From positions 13,739-77,738 of the forward strand of contig JACKHS010000018.1 in NCBI GenBank assembly GCA_020638875.1: 64,000 nt of DNA. Direction: 5' to 3'. Positions 50,744 through 59,289 of this stretch are shown in pieces. The first letter of the stretch is position 1, and each line of letters starts with the position of its first letter. The stretch is from Planctomycetota bacterium (GTDB taxonomy: Bacteria > Planctomycetota > UBA1135 > GCA-002686595). A program made the position numbers and the translations under genes. The notes beneath the pieces are model-generated. The model saw nothing but the letters and a program-made list of their open reading frames with translations, did not search any database and was not told the origin of the DNA.

Positions 50744-51736
50744 TCAGGCGGCGGGCAGCGCGGGCTCGCGGTGCCGCGCGGGCAGCAGCGCCGGCAGCAG
50801 CAGCACGAGGCGCCACGGAGCGAAGGCGAGATTCTGGTAGAGCGCCAGGCCGAGGACCACACCGAGCACCCAGAACACGGTGAAGCCGCCGAGCGGCGCG
50901 CGCAGCAGCCGTCGCGCCGGCGCCTCCACGCGGCCGAGGCCGAGGACGTAGTGCAGGAGGCCGCCGAGCGCGAAGCCGGCGAGCATCACGTGGAGCGGGT
51001 GCGGGCCCCACGCGCGCCAGAGCGCGGCCGCGGCGAAGTTCAGCGCGCCGATCACGATCCACCCGCCGCCCTGCTGCCGCCCGCCGACGCGCAGCCCGGC
51101 GAGCGCGAAGGCGAGGCCGAGCGGCGCGGCCCAGGTCGCGATCCAGCGCCCGTCCCACAGGCCCAGGAACAGGTCGACGCCGAGCAGCACCGCGGCCCAG
51201 GCCTCGAAGCCGCCGAAGCGCGCCTCGAGCGCGGCGTCGCCGCGCGGCCGCGGGCGCACCGCCGCGCCGAGGCCCAGCGCGACGCCGAGCGCGAGCAGCG
51301 GCAGCAGCGGGTAGAGCCAGGCCGTCGACCAGACGAGGCCGACGAGCACCAGCGCGCCGGCCACCTCGCGCGGCGCGAGCGCGCGGTCGCGCGGCGCCGC
51401 GGCGAGGCGCGCGGCCGACCACGCGAGCAGCCCGAGCGCGCACACGCCCGCGGCCTGACTCGTCGCGTGCTCGTCCCACCAGCCCAGGTGCAGCGGCGCG
51501 TAGGCGACGCCCGCGACGAGCGCGGCCGCGAGGCCCACCGCCGTCTCCGCCCAGGTGCCGGCGAGCCGCGCGACGCGCCGCCCGACGAGCGCCTCGAGCG
51601 CGAGCAGGCCCACGAGCAGGCCGAGGAACAGCCGGCCCGACCACGCGTCGAAGTCCGAGCCGTAGACGCCCAGGCCGTACACGCACAGCGGCAGGTAGAC
51701 CAGCGGGAGCTGCAGCAGGGCGAAGGCGCGCATCAT
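50744..51736 (-). CDS. Polytopic membrane protein of unknown function
   Basis: A 330-residue protein made mostly of hydrophobic segments (ten or so spans: ALLQLPLVYLPLCVYGLGVYG, LLVGLLALEALVG, LAAALVAGVAYAPLHLGWWDEH and so on). I do not recognise the family. The ATG at 51736 overlaps the metallophosphoesterase stop as ATGA and 14 nt separate its stop from the LTA-synthase-like start, so the four genes are a single operon. Confidence 0.65.
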   Translation of the reverse strand: MMRAFALLQLPLVYLPLCVYGLGVYGSDFDAWSGRLFLGLLVGLLALEALVGRRVARLAGTWAETAVGLAAALVAGVAYAPLHLGWWDEHATSQAAGVCALGLLAWSAARLAAAPRDRALAPREVAGALVLVGLVWSTAWLYPLLPLLALGVALGLGAAVRPRPRGDAALEARFGGFEAWAAVLLGVDLFLGLWDGRWIATWAAPLGLAFALAGLRVGGRQQGGGWIVIGALNFAAAALWRAWGPHPLHVMLAGFALGGLLHYVLGLGRVEAPARRLLRAPLGGFTVFWVLGVVLGLALYQNLAFAPWRLVLLLPALLPARHREPALPAA

Positions 51737-53160
51737 CGCTCGCCCTCCACCAGGGTGACCTGGACCTCGCTCTCGCGCGGCACGTCGACGCGCACCGTGT
51801 AGCGCGTCCGCCCGCCTTCGAGCAGCACCTCCTCGAGCGTGCCCACGTCGGGCACGAGCCCGGCGTTCTCCTCGTCGATCCACAGCCGCACGCGCGCGCG
51901 GCGCAGGTCCTCGTGCAGCTCGTTCTTCACCGCGACCGTGCGCGGGCCGTACTGCCACTGCGTGAGCTGGCCCACCGGGATCGACGCGCACGGGTGGCGC
52001 ACGCCGTCGCCGTCCTGGTCGTAGGTGTAGTCGCTCAGCACGCGGCGGTGGAAGCGCAGCAGGCGGTACCCGTGGTGCAGCTCCGAGTCGGAGGTCTGCG
52101 GCCGCAGGTCCGCGCCGGCCGCGGTGGTGACGACGTACTTGGTGCCGGGGAAGTCCGGCGTGTCGCGCCGCGGCGTGCCGCTGCGGTCGAACACGTAGTC
52201 GCCGTGCCAGTGGCCGGTCAGCACCGCGGGCACGCCGTACAGCGCGCAGAGCTCCACCAGCCGATCGACGTGCACGTGCAGCTTGCGCGTCCAGAAGGGC
52301 GGGTGGTGCATCTGCACGAGGGGGACGCGCGCGCCCTCGACCGGCGCGGGCAGCTCCTCGCGCGCAGCGTCCGCGTCCTGGCGCGGCGCGCCCACGCTGC
52401 CGCTCAACGCCGCTTCCAGGAAGGCGAGCTGCGTCTCGGTCAGCTCGTCGCGCCCGTGGCCCGAGTCGAGCGTGACGATGCGCCAGCCGTCGAGGTCGAC
52501 CACGTGGTGCAGCGGCCCGAACAGCGTGAAGAAGGCGGCGAGGCCGCGATACTCGTGGTTGCCGATGCCCGCCACGACGGGCGCGTCGAACGCCTCGAAG
52601 TGCTCGAGCGCCGCGCGGAAGTGGTCCCAGGAGCCGACGTAGGCGATGTCGCCGCTGATCAGCACCAGGTCCGGCGCGATCAGGTTGACCTCCTCGACGA
52701 TGCGGCGCATGAGCAGGTCGCCGCGGCCGTCGCCGAGGAAGGTCGGCAGGTCGGCGAGGTGCACCACGGTCAGGTCCTCGAAGTCGTCGGGGCGCGCGTG
52801 CACGTGCACGGCCTTGGGGTGGTCGTGGCGCCGTCCGTGCAGCTCGACCTCGATCCCGTAGGCGCCCAGCGCCAGGTCCTCGGGCAGGCGGGCGACCGCG
52901 GTGCGCACGGCGCCGCGGCGCTCGAGCTCGAGCAGCTCGAGCTCGAGCGGCGCCGGGCCGAGGAGGCGCACGCGCGGCGCGGGGCCCTCGTCCCACGGCA
53001 GCGCGTCGCGCAGCTCGACGCGGATCGACTCCCCGGGCCGCACGATCTCGGGGATCCCCAGCCGGGGCCGCACGAGCTCGAAGTCGCGCGCGCCGAAGCC
53101 GTGGGCCACGGCCCAGGCGACGGCGGCGAGGGCCAGGGCGAGGCGCAGGACGGTGCTCAT
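51733..53160 (-). CDS. Exported metallophosphoesterase with atypical first metal motif
   Basis: A 475-residue protein with an N-terminal membrane/signal helix (STVLRLALALAAVAWAVAHG) and a beta-sandwich of about 100 residues. The calcineurin-like domain starts at VVHLADLPTFLGDG, where the usual D-x-H is D-L-P. LISGDIAYVG, AGIGNHEYRG, VQMHHPPFW and LTGHWHGDYV are present. One metal ligand is thus missing or displaced, so activity is uncertain. It heads the envelope operon. Confidence 0.75.
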   Translation of the reverse strand: MSTVLRLALALAAVAWAVAHGFGARDFELVRPRLGIPEIVRPGESIRVELRDALPWDEGPAPRVRLLGPAPLELELLELERRGAVRTAVARLPEDLALGAYGIEVELHGRRHDHPKAVHVHARPDDFEDLTVVHLADLPTFLGDGRGDLLMRRIVEEVNLIAPDLVLISGDIAYVGSWDHFRAALEHFEAFDAPVVAGIGNHEYRGLAAFFTLFGPLHHVVDLDGWRIVTLDSGHGRDELTETQLAFLEAALSGSVGAPRQDADAAREELPAPVEGARVPLVQMHHPPFWTRKLHVHVDRLVELCALYGVPAVLTGHWHGDYVFDRSGTPRRDTPDFPGTKYVVTTAAGADLRPQTSDSELHHGYRLLRFHRRVLSDYTYDQDGDGVRHPCASIPVGQLTQWQYGPRTVAVKNELHEDLRRARVRLWIDEENAGLVPDVGTLEEVLLEGGRTRYTVRVDVPRESEVQVTLVEGER

Positions 53161-53593
53161 CGCCGCACATGGAACCACAGCGCCGGGGCGACTTGAAGCC
53201 GCCGCGAAGCGCGCCCTCTCCGCCGGCCACTCGGGCCGCCCCGCGGTTGCGAGGACAGGCAACGAGCGTGCCGTCCGCCGAGTCGCCGCGTCGCTGGAGG
53301 CGAGTTCCTCGGAACCGTCTGGAACCTGGACCCTCCGAAAGCCGTCCCAGGCCCGTCACCTGCGGACTCCTCCGCCGGGACCTCCTCGCGGCCCTCTCAC
53401 GCCGCCTCCCGGAGCGTCCCGAGCCCCAGGCACCTGCGGAAGCACGTGGTGGCGACATTCCCGGGGGTTACCTCCTACGTAGATCGTGGTAGGTTTCCCT
53501 GAGCGGGTCCTCCGGCAGGGGGCCCCGTGCCTTCCTCAGACTGACGCCGGTTCCTCCCCTACCCAGGTCCAACAGACTGCGCAGGATCCCTAC
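53161..53593. other. Divergent intergenic region, 433 nt
   Basis: It lies between the diverging phosphoesterase and secreted-protein genes. It has no open frame with coding character. A possible promoter is noted below; the rest shows nothing I can identify. Confidence 0.5.
53468..53495 (+). promoter_or_regulatory. Candidate promoter TTACCT / 16 nt / TAGGTT
   Basis: The -35 is at 53468-53473 and the -10 at 53490-53495; the leader to the ATG at 53594 would be about 92 nt, long for this window. Confidence 0.3.
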
Positions 53594-55222
53594 ATGAAAC
53601 TCCCCCTCTCGCCTCTCGTCAGCGGTGCCGTGCTCCTCTTCGGCGCCAGCGCCCTCGCCCAGGTCGGCCCCGACATCACCGTCCTCCGCGTCGCGGGCAC
53701 CAGCAACGACATCGCCGAGTACGGCACGGGCAGTGGCTACGCCGCCTACTCCTTCGGCACGACGTCCTGCAACCCGGGTACGCAGGTGGTCCAGTGGACC
53801 AACGCCGACCACCCGGTCATCGGTCAGAACTTCTTCCGCCTGAAGGACGGCCGCTTCGAGCAGATCGGCCAGTCCTGGCTGAAGCACGGCTTCTGCGCGG
53901 TCAACGAGTCCGGCTGCGGCTCCTGCCAGTCGACCCCCTGCGACACGCTGGGCCTCGGCTGCGCCGACACCTACGGCTCGGGCCTCAACGACGGCAAGTT
54001 CGGCGGCCCGAAGTACCTGGTGAACGCCAACACCGGCATCCACTCGGAGAACTACCCCTCGCCCAGCGGCGACGCCACGATCCGCGGCCGCCTGCAGGTC
54101 CTCACGACCGAGATCGACCCGGCCCTGAACGCCGGCGCGATCTACTTCGCCGAGGGCCAGTACGTCTCGGCGAACGAGTACCTGGCGGGCAACGGCAAGA
54201 ACTCCGTCTCCTGGCGCCGCATCAACGTCAACTCGGTCACCAACGTCACGACGAACGGCAGCACGATCGTCGGCCAGGCCGCTCCGCACGCCTGGAAGTC
54301 GATCGACAACACCGTCACCGTCCGTGAGGTCTTCCTGCCCAACGAGGGCGGCGCGGGCGTGCACGGTCACTTCGTGGCGGCCTACAACGTCGTCGACCTC
54401 GGCGGCGGCGTCTGGCGCTACAACTACGTCGTCGAGAACCTGACCTCCGACCTCGGCGCCGAGTCGTGGACCGTGCCGGTGCCCGGCGCGGTGGTCGTGA
54501 GCAACGTCTACTTCCGCGACGCCTACTACCACTCGGGCGAGATTCAGGACAACGTCGACTGGACCTTCAGCAACACGGGCGGCAACGCCAAGTGGCAGCT
54601 TCAGGTCGGCTCGAACAACATCCTGAAGTGGGGCACGATGTACTCGTTCGGCTTCGACGCGACCGCCGCGCCGCAGGCCGCGACCGGCGTGATCGACATC
54701 GCCAACTCCGCCTCGGTGGTGAACGTCGACATCCAGGCCCCCTCGGGCGCCTCGACGACGACCGGCACGGTGTTCTGCTCGGGTGACGGCAGCGGCACGG
54801 CCTGCCCCTGCAACAACCACGGCGGCACCGCCCAGGGCTGCCAGAACTCGAGCGGCCTCGGCGCCAGCCTGACCGCCACCGGCACCGCCTCGGTGTCCGG
54901 CGACTCGGTGGTGCTGAACTGCATCAACCTGGTCAGCGGCCAGCCGGGCCTGCTCTTCCAGGGCACGACCGCGGTCAACGGCGGCAACGGCGTCCAGTTC
55001 GGCGACGGCCTGCGCTGCGCCGGCGGTAGCGTGATCCGCCTCCAGGTGGCCTTCGCCAACGGCTCCGGCCAGGCGAGCTCGAGCGTGCCGATCGCGCTGT
55101 CGGGCTCGGTCAACCCGGGCGACACGATGCGCTACCAGTTCTGGTACCGCGACCCGCAGTTCAGCCCCTGCCTGAACCTCTTCAACCTGTCGAACGGTCT
55201 GGAGATCAGCTGGCAGCCGTGA
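53594..55222 (+). CDS. Large secreted protein with six-Cys C-terminal module (copy E)
   Basis: A 542-residue exported protein. The signal peptide (MKLPLSPLVSGAVLLFGASA) is followed by about 370 residues I cannot assign. These are rich in Asn, Gly and Tyr with strands such as AYNVVDLGGGVWRYNYVVEN, and have early Cys pairs (CGSCQSTPCD, LGCADTY). Residues 394-542 are the module (GDGSGTACPCNN, GNGVQFGDGLRCAGG, FWYRDPQFSPC, FNLSNGLEISW). Codons end almost always in C and AGGA precedes the ATG, unlike its neighbours, suggesting high expression. A strong hairpin follows. Confidence 0.8.
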   Translation: MKLPLSPLVSGAVLLFGASALAQVGPDITVLRVAGTSNDIAEYGTGSGYAAYSFGTTSCNPGTQVVQWTNADHPVIGQNFFRLKDGRFEQIGQSWLKHGFCAVNESGCGSCQSTPCDTLGLGCADTYGSGLNDGKFGGPKYLVNANTGIHSENYPSPSGDATIRGRLQVLTTEIDPALNAGAIYFAEGQYVSANEYLAGNGKNSVSWRRINVNSVTNVTTNGSTIVGQAAPHAWKSIDNTVTVREVFLPNEGGAGVHGHFVAAYNVVDLGGGVWRYNYVVENLTSDLGAESWTVPVPGAVVVSNVYFRDAYYHSGEIQDNVDWTFSNTGGNAKWQLQVGSNNILKWGTMYSFGFDATAAPQAATGVIDIANSASVVNVDIQAPSGASTTTGTVFCSGDGSGTACPCNNHGGTAQGCQNSSGLGASLTATGTASVSGDSVVLNCINLVSGQPGLLFQGTTAVNGGNGVQFGDGLRCAGGSVIRLQVAFANGSGQASSSVPIALSGSVNPGDTMRYQFWYRDPQFSPCLNLFNLSNGLEISWQP

Positions 55223-55266
55223 TCTGAGGCGGCCCGCCCGGCCCGCCCGGGTGGACCACGACACGA

Positions 55267-55303
55267 CCGGGGCGGCGACCTCCACGCGGGGTCGCCGCCC
55301 CGG
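55267..55303 (+). terminator. Hairpin terminator after copy E
   Basis: Stem of about 14 bp (arms begin at 55267 and end at 55303), followed by a short ATTT tract. Confidence 0.7.
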
Positions 55304-55389
55304 CGCATTTCAGGAGACCCTCAACCGGGAGACGGGCGGCGGTCGATGAGGGCCGAACTCCCCGGTCGTCCCCGGACCGGGAGCCCGCC

Positions 55390-56448
55390 GTGCTGACCTG
55401 GCTCAAGAACCTCCTGTCGCGCCGCTCGCCGGCGCCGTCCCGTCCCAAGCCCCGCCCCAGCGCGCGCCCGCGCCTGGTCGAGGACGCCTCTGCGGACCGC
55501 GCCGCCGGCGCGGACGGCGACGCCGGGGACAAGCCCCGCCTGGTCAACAAGCCGGCCCTCACGAACCTGGACCTGGCCGCGCAGCGCCGCGAGGGCCTGC
55601 CGCCCGAGGAGCGGGCCCTGCTCGAAGGCCTGACCGCGCGCCTGGAGCGCGGGGAGTTCGACCTCCCCCACATGCCCGCGACGAGCATGGCCCTGCTCAG
55701 CCTGGCCGGCAAGGCGAACGCGGAGGTGCCGCGGCTGGTCGAGCTGATCAGCTCCGACCCGTCGCTCGCCAGCGAGCTGCTGCGCACGGCCAACTCGGTG
55801 CTCTACGGCGGCCAGGTGCCCGCCCAGACCCTGGAACAGGCGGTCATGCGCATCGGCCTGCGCGGCCTGCGCTCGCTGATCTTCACGGTCTCGGTCAAGG
55901 GCACCGTGATGCGGCTGGGCAAGCTGCAGCGCTTCTCCGAGGAGATCTGGCGCCAGGCGTTCTCGGTGGCCAGCATCGCGCGGCGCATCGCGCCGATCCT
56001 CGGCGAGGATCGCGAGCACGCCTTCCTGATCGGCCTGCTCCACGACGTCGGCAAGATCGCCCTCCTGGCGATGCTGGCCAAGGAGCTCGCGCCCGACGCC
56101 GACGTCTCGCCGCACACGGTCGGCCGGATGTTCTACGCCCACCACGAGCGCGCCGGCGCCGCGCTGGCCGCCAAGTGGCGCCTCAGCGACGAGCTGGCGA
56201 GCATCGCCGGCTGCCACCACCGCTTCGCCGAGAACGAGGCCTTCGGCCGCGGCGCGGCCATGGCGAGCCTGGCGCACAAGCTCGACCTGTGCCTGGGCCT
56301 CGACGACCCCGAGGAGCTGCAGGCGCTCGCGTGGAGCGAGGAGCTGGAGTTCCTGCAGGTGCCGCAGGAGCGGCGCCGCAAGCTCCTGGACGAGGCCCGC
56401 GCGGCCTACCAGGAGAGCCTGCGCGAGAGCGCGCGAGCGGCGGCCTGA
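55390..56448 (+). CDS. HDOD domain signalling protein
   Basis: A 352-residue cytoplasmic protein. After an 80-residue Pro/Arg-rich N-terminus, the HDOD domain begins at FDLPHMPATSMALLSLAGKAN. It shows the HDOD helices (SDPSLASELLRTANSVLYGG), HAFLIGLLHDVGKIALLAML and MFYAHHERAGAALAAKWRL. The HD pair is kept in LLHDVGK, which is not always the case in HDOD proteins. HDOD proteins are linked to signalling and motility control. The start is GTG with no strong Shine-Dalgarno sequence. Confidence 0.88.
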   Translation: MLTWLKNLLSRRSPAPSRPKPRPSARPRLVEDASADRAAGADGDAGDKPRLVNKPALTNLDLAAQRREGLPPEERALLEGLTARLERGEFDLPHMPATSMALLSLAGKANAEVPRLVELISSDPSLASELLRTANSVLYGGQVPAQTLEQAVMRIGLRGLRSLIFTVSVKGTVMRLGKLQRFSEEIWRQAFSVASIARRIAPILGEDREHAFLIGLLHDVGKIALLAMLAKELAPDADVSPHTVGRMFYAHHERAGAALAAKWRLSDELASIAGCHHRFAENEAFGRGAAMASLAHKLDLCLGLDDPEELQALAWSEELEFLQVPQERRRKLLDEARAAYQESLRESARAAA

Positions 56449-56535
56449 GGCGGACGAGGGCGCCGGGCGCTTCGCTCGCGCCCCGCTCTCCCCTGTTCCG
56501 TCCATGAGGCCTATCGCCTGTCCGTCGGCTGCGCC

Positions 56536-56541
56536 TACCAT
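56536..56541 (+). promoter_or_regulatory. TACCAT -10 box of the sigma factor gene
   Basis: The box lies 28 nt before the ATG at 56570. Confidence 0.35.
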
Positions 56542-56569
56542 GGGCGCGCGGCACGTCCGCACTCGCACC

Positions 56570-57319
56570 ATGTCGAGCACCAGCGATTCGGCCGGCCCCG
56601 CGCCGTCGCCCGAGCCCGCGGACCCTCCCGAGGGGCTCACGACGCGGACTCCTGCGGCCGAGGTCCAAGGCCCTGCGGCAGACGACCAGGACGCGGCCGA
56701 GTTCTCCTCGGTCAGCTCCATCGATCTGGTCCGTCGCGCGCAGGCCGGCGAGTATCAGGCCCTCAACGACCTGGTCGGGCGCTACTACGCGCGCGTGCTG
56801 CGCATCGTGCGGCTGCGCCTGGGGCGCTCGCTGCGCGGGTTCCTCGAGTCGGACGACATCCTGCAGGAGACGTTCATCGCCGCCATCCACGGCTTCGATC
56901 GCTTCGAGATGCGAACGGAGTCGAGCCTGCTGCACTGGCTCGCGCACATCGCCGAGAACCAGATTCGCGCCGCGGTCGACTACCACGGCGCCAAGAAGCG
57001 CGACCGACGCCGCGAGACCTCGCTGCGCTTCGCCCGCGACGCCATGGAGAGCGGCGAGATCGTGGTCGAGCCGCAGAGCCCCGGCCCGCTCCCGCTCGAC
57101 GGGCTCGTGCGCGAGGAGGACGCCGAGGCCGTGGAGGGCTGCATCGCGGAGCTCTGCGACGAGAGCCGAGAGCTGATCCTGCTGCGCCACTACGTGGGCG
57201 GGAGCTGGGAGCAGGTCCGCGAGTGGACCGGCGGCACCTCCGTCGACGCCGTGCGCATGCGTCACGCGCGGGCGTTGACCGAGCTCTCGCGCCTCGTGCG
57301 TCGCCGGGTGGTCGAGTGA
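56570..57319 (+). CDS. Sigma-70 family (ECF-type) RNA polymerase sigma factor
   Basis: A protein of about 249 residues. After a 60-residue acidic, low-complexity N-terminus, region 2 reads YYARVLRIVRLRLGRSLRG, then DDILQETFIAAIHGFDRFE; region 4 is ELILLRHYVGGSWEQVREWT, with SVDAVRMRHARALTELSRLV as the DNA-binding helix. No anti-sigma gene is adjacent. It stands between the HDOD gene and the chemoreceptors and may belong to the same signalling region. Of three in-frame ATGs I chose 56570 because a TACCAT box precedes it. Confidence 0.8.
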   Translation: MSSTSDSAGPAPSPEPADPPEGLTTRTPAAEVQGPAADDQDAAEFSSVSSIDLVRRAQAGEYQALNDLVGRYYARVLRIVRLRLGRSLRGFLESDDILQETFIAAIHGFDRFEMRTESSLLHWLAHIAENQIRAAVDYHGAKKRDRRRETSLRFARDAMESGEIVVEPQSPGPLPLDGLVREEDAEAVEGCIAELCDESRELILLRHYVGGSWEQVREWTGGTSVDAVRMRHARALTELSRLVRRRVVE

Positions 57320-57346
57320 GCGCGACGGCAGGCCGCCGACGCGGCG

Positions 57347-57376
57347 CGGCCCCGCGCTCCTGAGATCGCGGGGCCG
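57347..57376. terminator. Hairpin between convergent sigma and chemoreceptor genes
   Basis: Perfect 10-bp arms (57347-57356 with 57367-57376). Confidence 0.55.
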
Positions 57377-57409
57377 GCCCTGGCGGCGACCACCGTCGCC
57401 GACGAGCGC

Positions 57410-58990
57410 TCAGGACTCCTGCGAGAGCGCCTGCGCGAGGTTGCGCAGCTGCTCGGCGGCCTCGAGCACGCCTTGCGCGGTGTGGTTCGAGGTGGCGGCC
57501 GCGCGCGCGACCTCCTCCATCTGACCGGCGATCTCGTCCGAGCCGCTGGCCACACCGCCGATCGCGCCCGAGATCTCGCGCGTGGTCACCGACTGCTCCT
57601 CCACCGCGCCCGACAGGCTGGTGGACAGCAGCGCGACCTGCTCGATGACGCTGTTGATCTCCGCGACCGCGCGCGCCACGTCCTCGGAGCGCGCCGTCAC
57701 GTCGCGCACCTGGTTCTTGATCAGCTCGGTCGCCTGCATGGTCTCGCGCGCGAGGTCCTTGACCTCCGACGCGACCACGGCGAAGCCGCGCCCGGCGTCC
57801 CCGGCGCCCGCGGCCTCGATGGTCGCGTTGAGCGCCAGCAGGTTGGTCTGGTCGGCGATGTCGGCGATCGTCTCGCTGACGCGCGAGATCTCCTCGTTCG
57901 CCTGGCGCAGCACTTCCATGCGCTGGGCCGAGTCGCCGGCGGCGCGCGCGGCGCGTTGGAGCGACTCGGACAGCTCGTGCGTCGAGTTCGAGATGTCCTG
58001 GATCGAGGCCGACATCTCCTCCGTCGAGCCCGCCACGACCGTGGTGTTCTGCGTGACCTGCTTGGCGCGCTCGAGCGTCAGGGCGCTGGAGCTGGCCGAG
58101 GCGTCCGCGCTCGCGATGAGCTCCGTCGCCGAGACGCGCAGCTCCTCCGCGCATGCCACGAGCTCGGCGCGCAGCTTCGCGTTGGTCTGCTCGGCCTTCT
58201 TGCGCGGCGTGATGTCGTTCGCGTACTTGACGACCTTGAAGACCTGGCCGTCGCTGCCCTTCAGGGCGCTGTAGCGGCCCGAGATCCAGACGTCCTCGCC
58301 GCTCTTGGACTTGCGGCGGAACTCGCCGGCCTGCGGGATGCCCGCGCGCAGATCGGCCCAGAACTTCGAGTACTGCGGGCTCGACGCCTCGGTCGGGTCC
58401 ATGAAGATGCGGTGGTGGGACCCGCGGATCTCCTCGACGCGGTAGCCCATCAGTCCGAGGAAGATCGCGTTGGCGTCGAGGACCTTCCCGTCCAGGTCGA
58501 ACTCGATGCGCGCGCTGGTGGTCGAGACGGCGTCGATCTCCGCGAGGGCCTCGAACGCGTGGCGCTCGGCCTGTTTGCGCGCCGTGATGTCGGCCGCGAA
58601 CTTCACGACGCGCTCGACCTTGCCGTTCGAGCCGCGCAGCGCGCAGTACTGCCCCTCGATCCAGAAGCGCTCGCCGCCCTTCTTCACGCGCTGGAACTCG
58701 CCGGCGATGGACTCGCCACCGGCGAGGCGCGTCCAGAACTGCTCGTACTCGCGACTGGCAGCGTACTCGCGGTCCACGAACATGCGGTGGTAGGACCCGA
58801 CGAGCTCCTCGAGGCGGTAGCCCGTGACCTTCAGGAACAGCTCGTTCGCATCGAGGATCCGCCCGTCCGGCTCGAACTCGATCATCGCGAAGGTGTCGGA
58901 CACGGCCCGCAGCTTCTGCTCGAGGCCCTCCCGCGAGGTCTGGGAACCGGAGGTGTGTTGCGGCGAGAGGAGGCTGGCGAGGATACCCAA
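57410..58990 (-). CDS. Soluble PAS-PAS chemoreceptor (MCP)
   Basis: A 526-residue receptor with no membrane span, so a cytoplasmic sensor. Two PAS domains lie at about residues 25-150 (MIEFEPDGRILDANELFL, FWIEGQYCALRGSNG) and 150-275 (IEFDLDGKVLDANAIFL, VWISGRYSALKG). The MCP signalling hairpin follows, with the conserved tip DIADQTNLLALNATIEAAG, then DAGRGFAVVASEVKDLARET. It should regulate the CheA kinase encoded next door. The start is TTG with GGAG about 8 nt upstream. The last 250 residues are nearly identical to the neighbouring receptor. Confidence 0.88.
   Translation of the reverse strand: MGILASLLSPQHTSGSQTSREGLEQKLRAVSDTFAMIEFEPDGRILDANELFLKVTGYRLEELVGSYHRMFVDREYAASREYEQFWTRLAGGESIAGEFQRVKKGGERFWIEGQYCALRGSNGKVERVVKFAADITARKQAERHAFEALAEIDAVSTTSARIEFDLDGKVLDANAIFLGLMGYRVEEIRGSHHRIFMDPTEASSPQYSKFWADLRAGIPQAGEFRRKSKSGEDVWISGRYSALKGSDGQVFKVVKYANDITPRKKAEQTNAKLRAELVACAEELRVSATELIASADASASSSALTLERAKQVTQNTTVVAGSTEEMSASIQDISNSTHELSESLQRAARAAGDSAQRMEVLRQANEEISRVSETIADIADQTNLLALNATIEAAGAGDAGRGFAVVASEVKDLARETMQATELIKNQVRDVTARSEDVARAVAEINSVIEQVALLSTSLSGAVEEQSVTTREISGAIGGVASGSDEIAGQMEEVARAAATSNHTAQGVLEAAEQLRNLAQALSQES
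57413..58170 (-). repeat. Duplicated MCP signalling-domain DNA (copy 1)
   Basis: It aligns without gaps to 59293-60050 at an offset of 1880 nt. Identity is very high and one run of about 190 nt (57450-57640) is perfect. Confidence 0.85.
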
Positions 58991-59227
58991 GGTGATTCTC
59001 CGTGCAGGGCTCCGGCGGGGTGCCGAAGGGTGGATGGGGACGACCGACGGCGACGAGGCGGCTCGCGACCACGGCGCGGAGGAGGCACTCGTTGCTGCAC
59101 CGGGGATCGGGTAGGCCGCGCGAGGCGCTGAAGCGGATTCACCCGCCGCCCGGCCGATCCCTGGACGATCCCTTGGATCGCCCGATCCGTTTGTGCGCTG
59201 CCGCTGCCGGCGCCGTCGCTACGAAAG

Positions 59228-59265
59228 ACCGCGGGCCCGCGACCGAGTGGTCGCGGGCCCGCGGT
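59228..59265 (-). terminator. Strong hairpin after the second chemoreceptor gene
   Basis: Perfect 17-bp arms (59228-59244 with 59249-59265) and a GAGT loop. Confidence 0.75.
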
Positions 59266-59289
59266 GGCGGCTACCGTCCCGAGCGTGGC

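Noticed and set aside
53468..55285. A 605-codon minus-strand open frame antisense to secreted copy E
   Set aside because: Val/Arg/Ala-rich shadow of a gene with extreme C-ending codons; no signal or motif.
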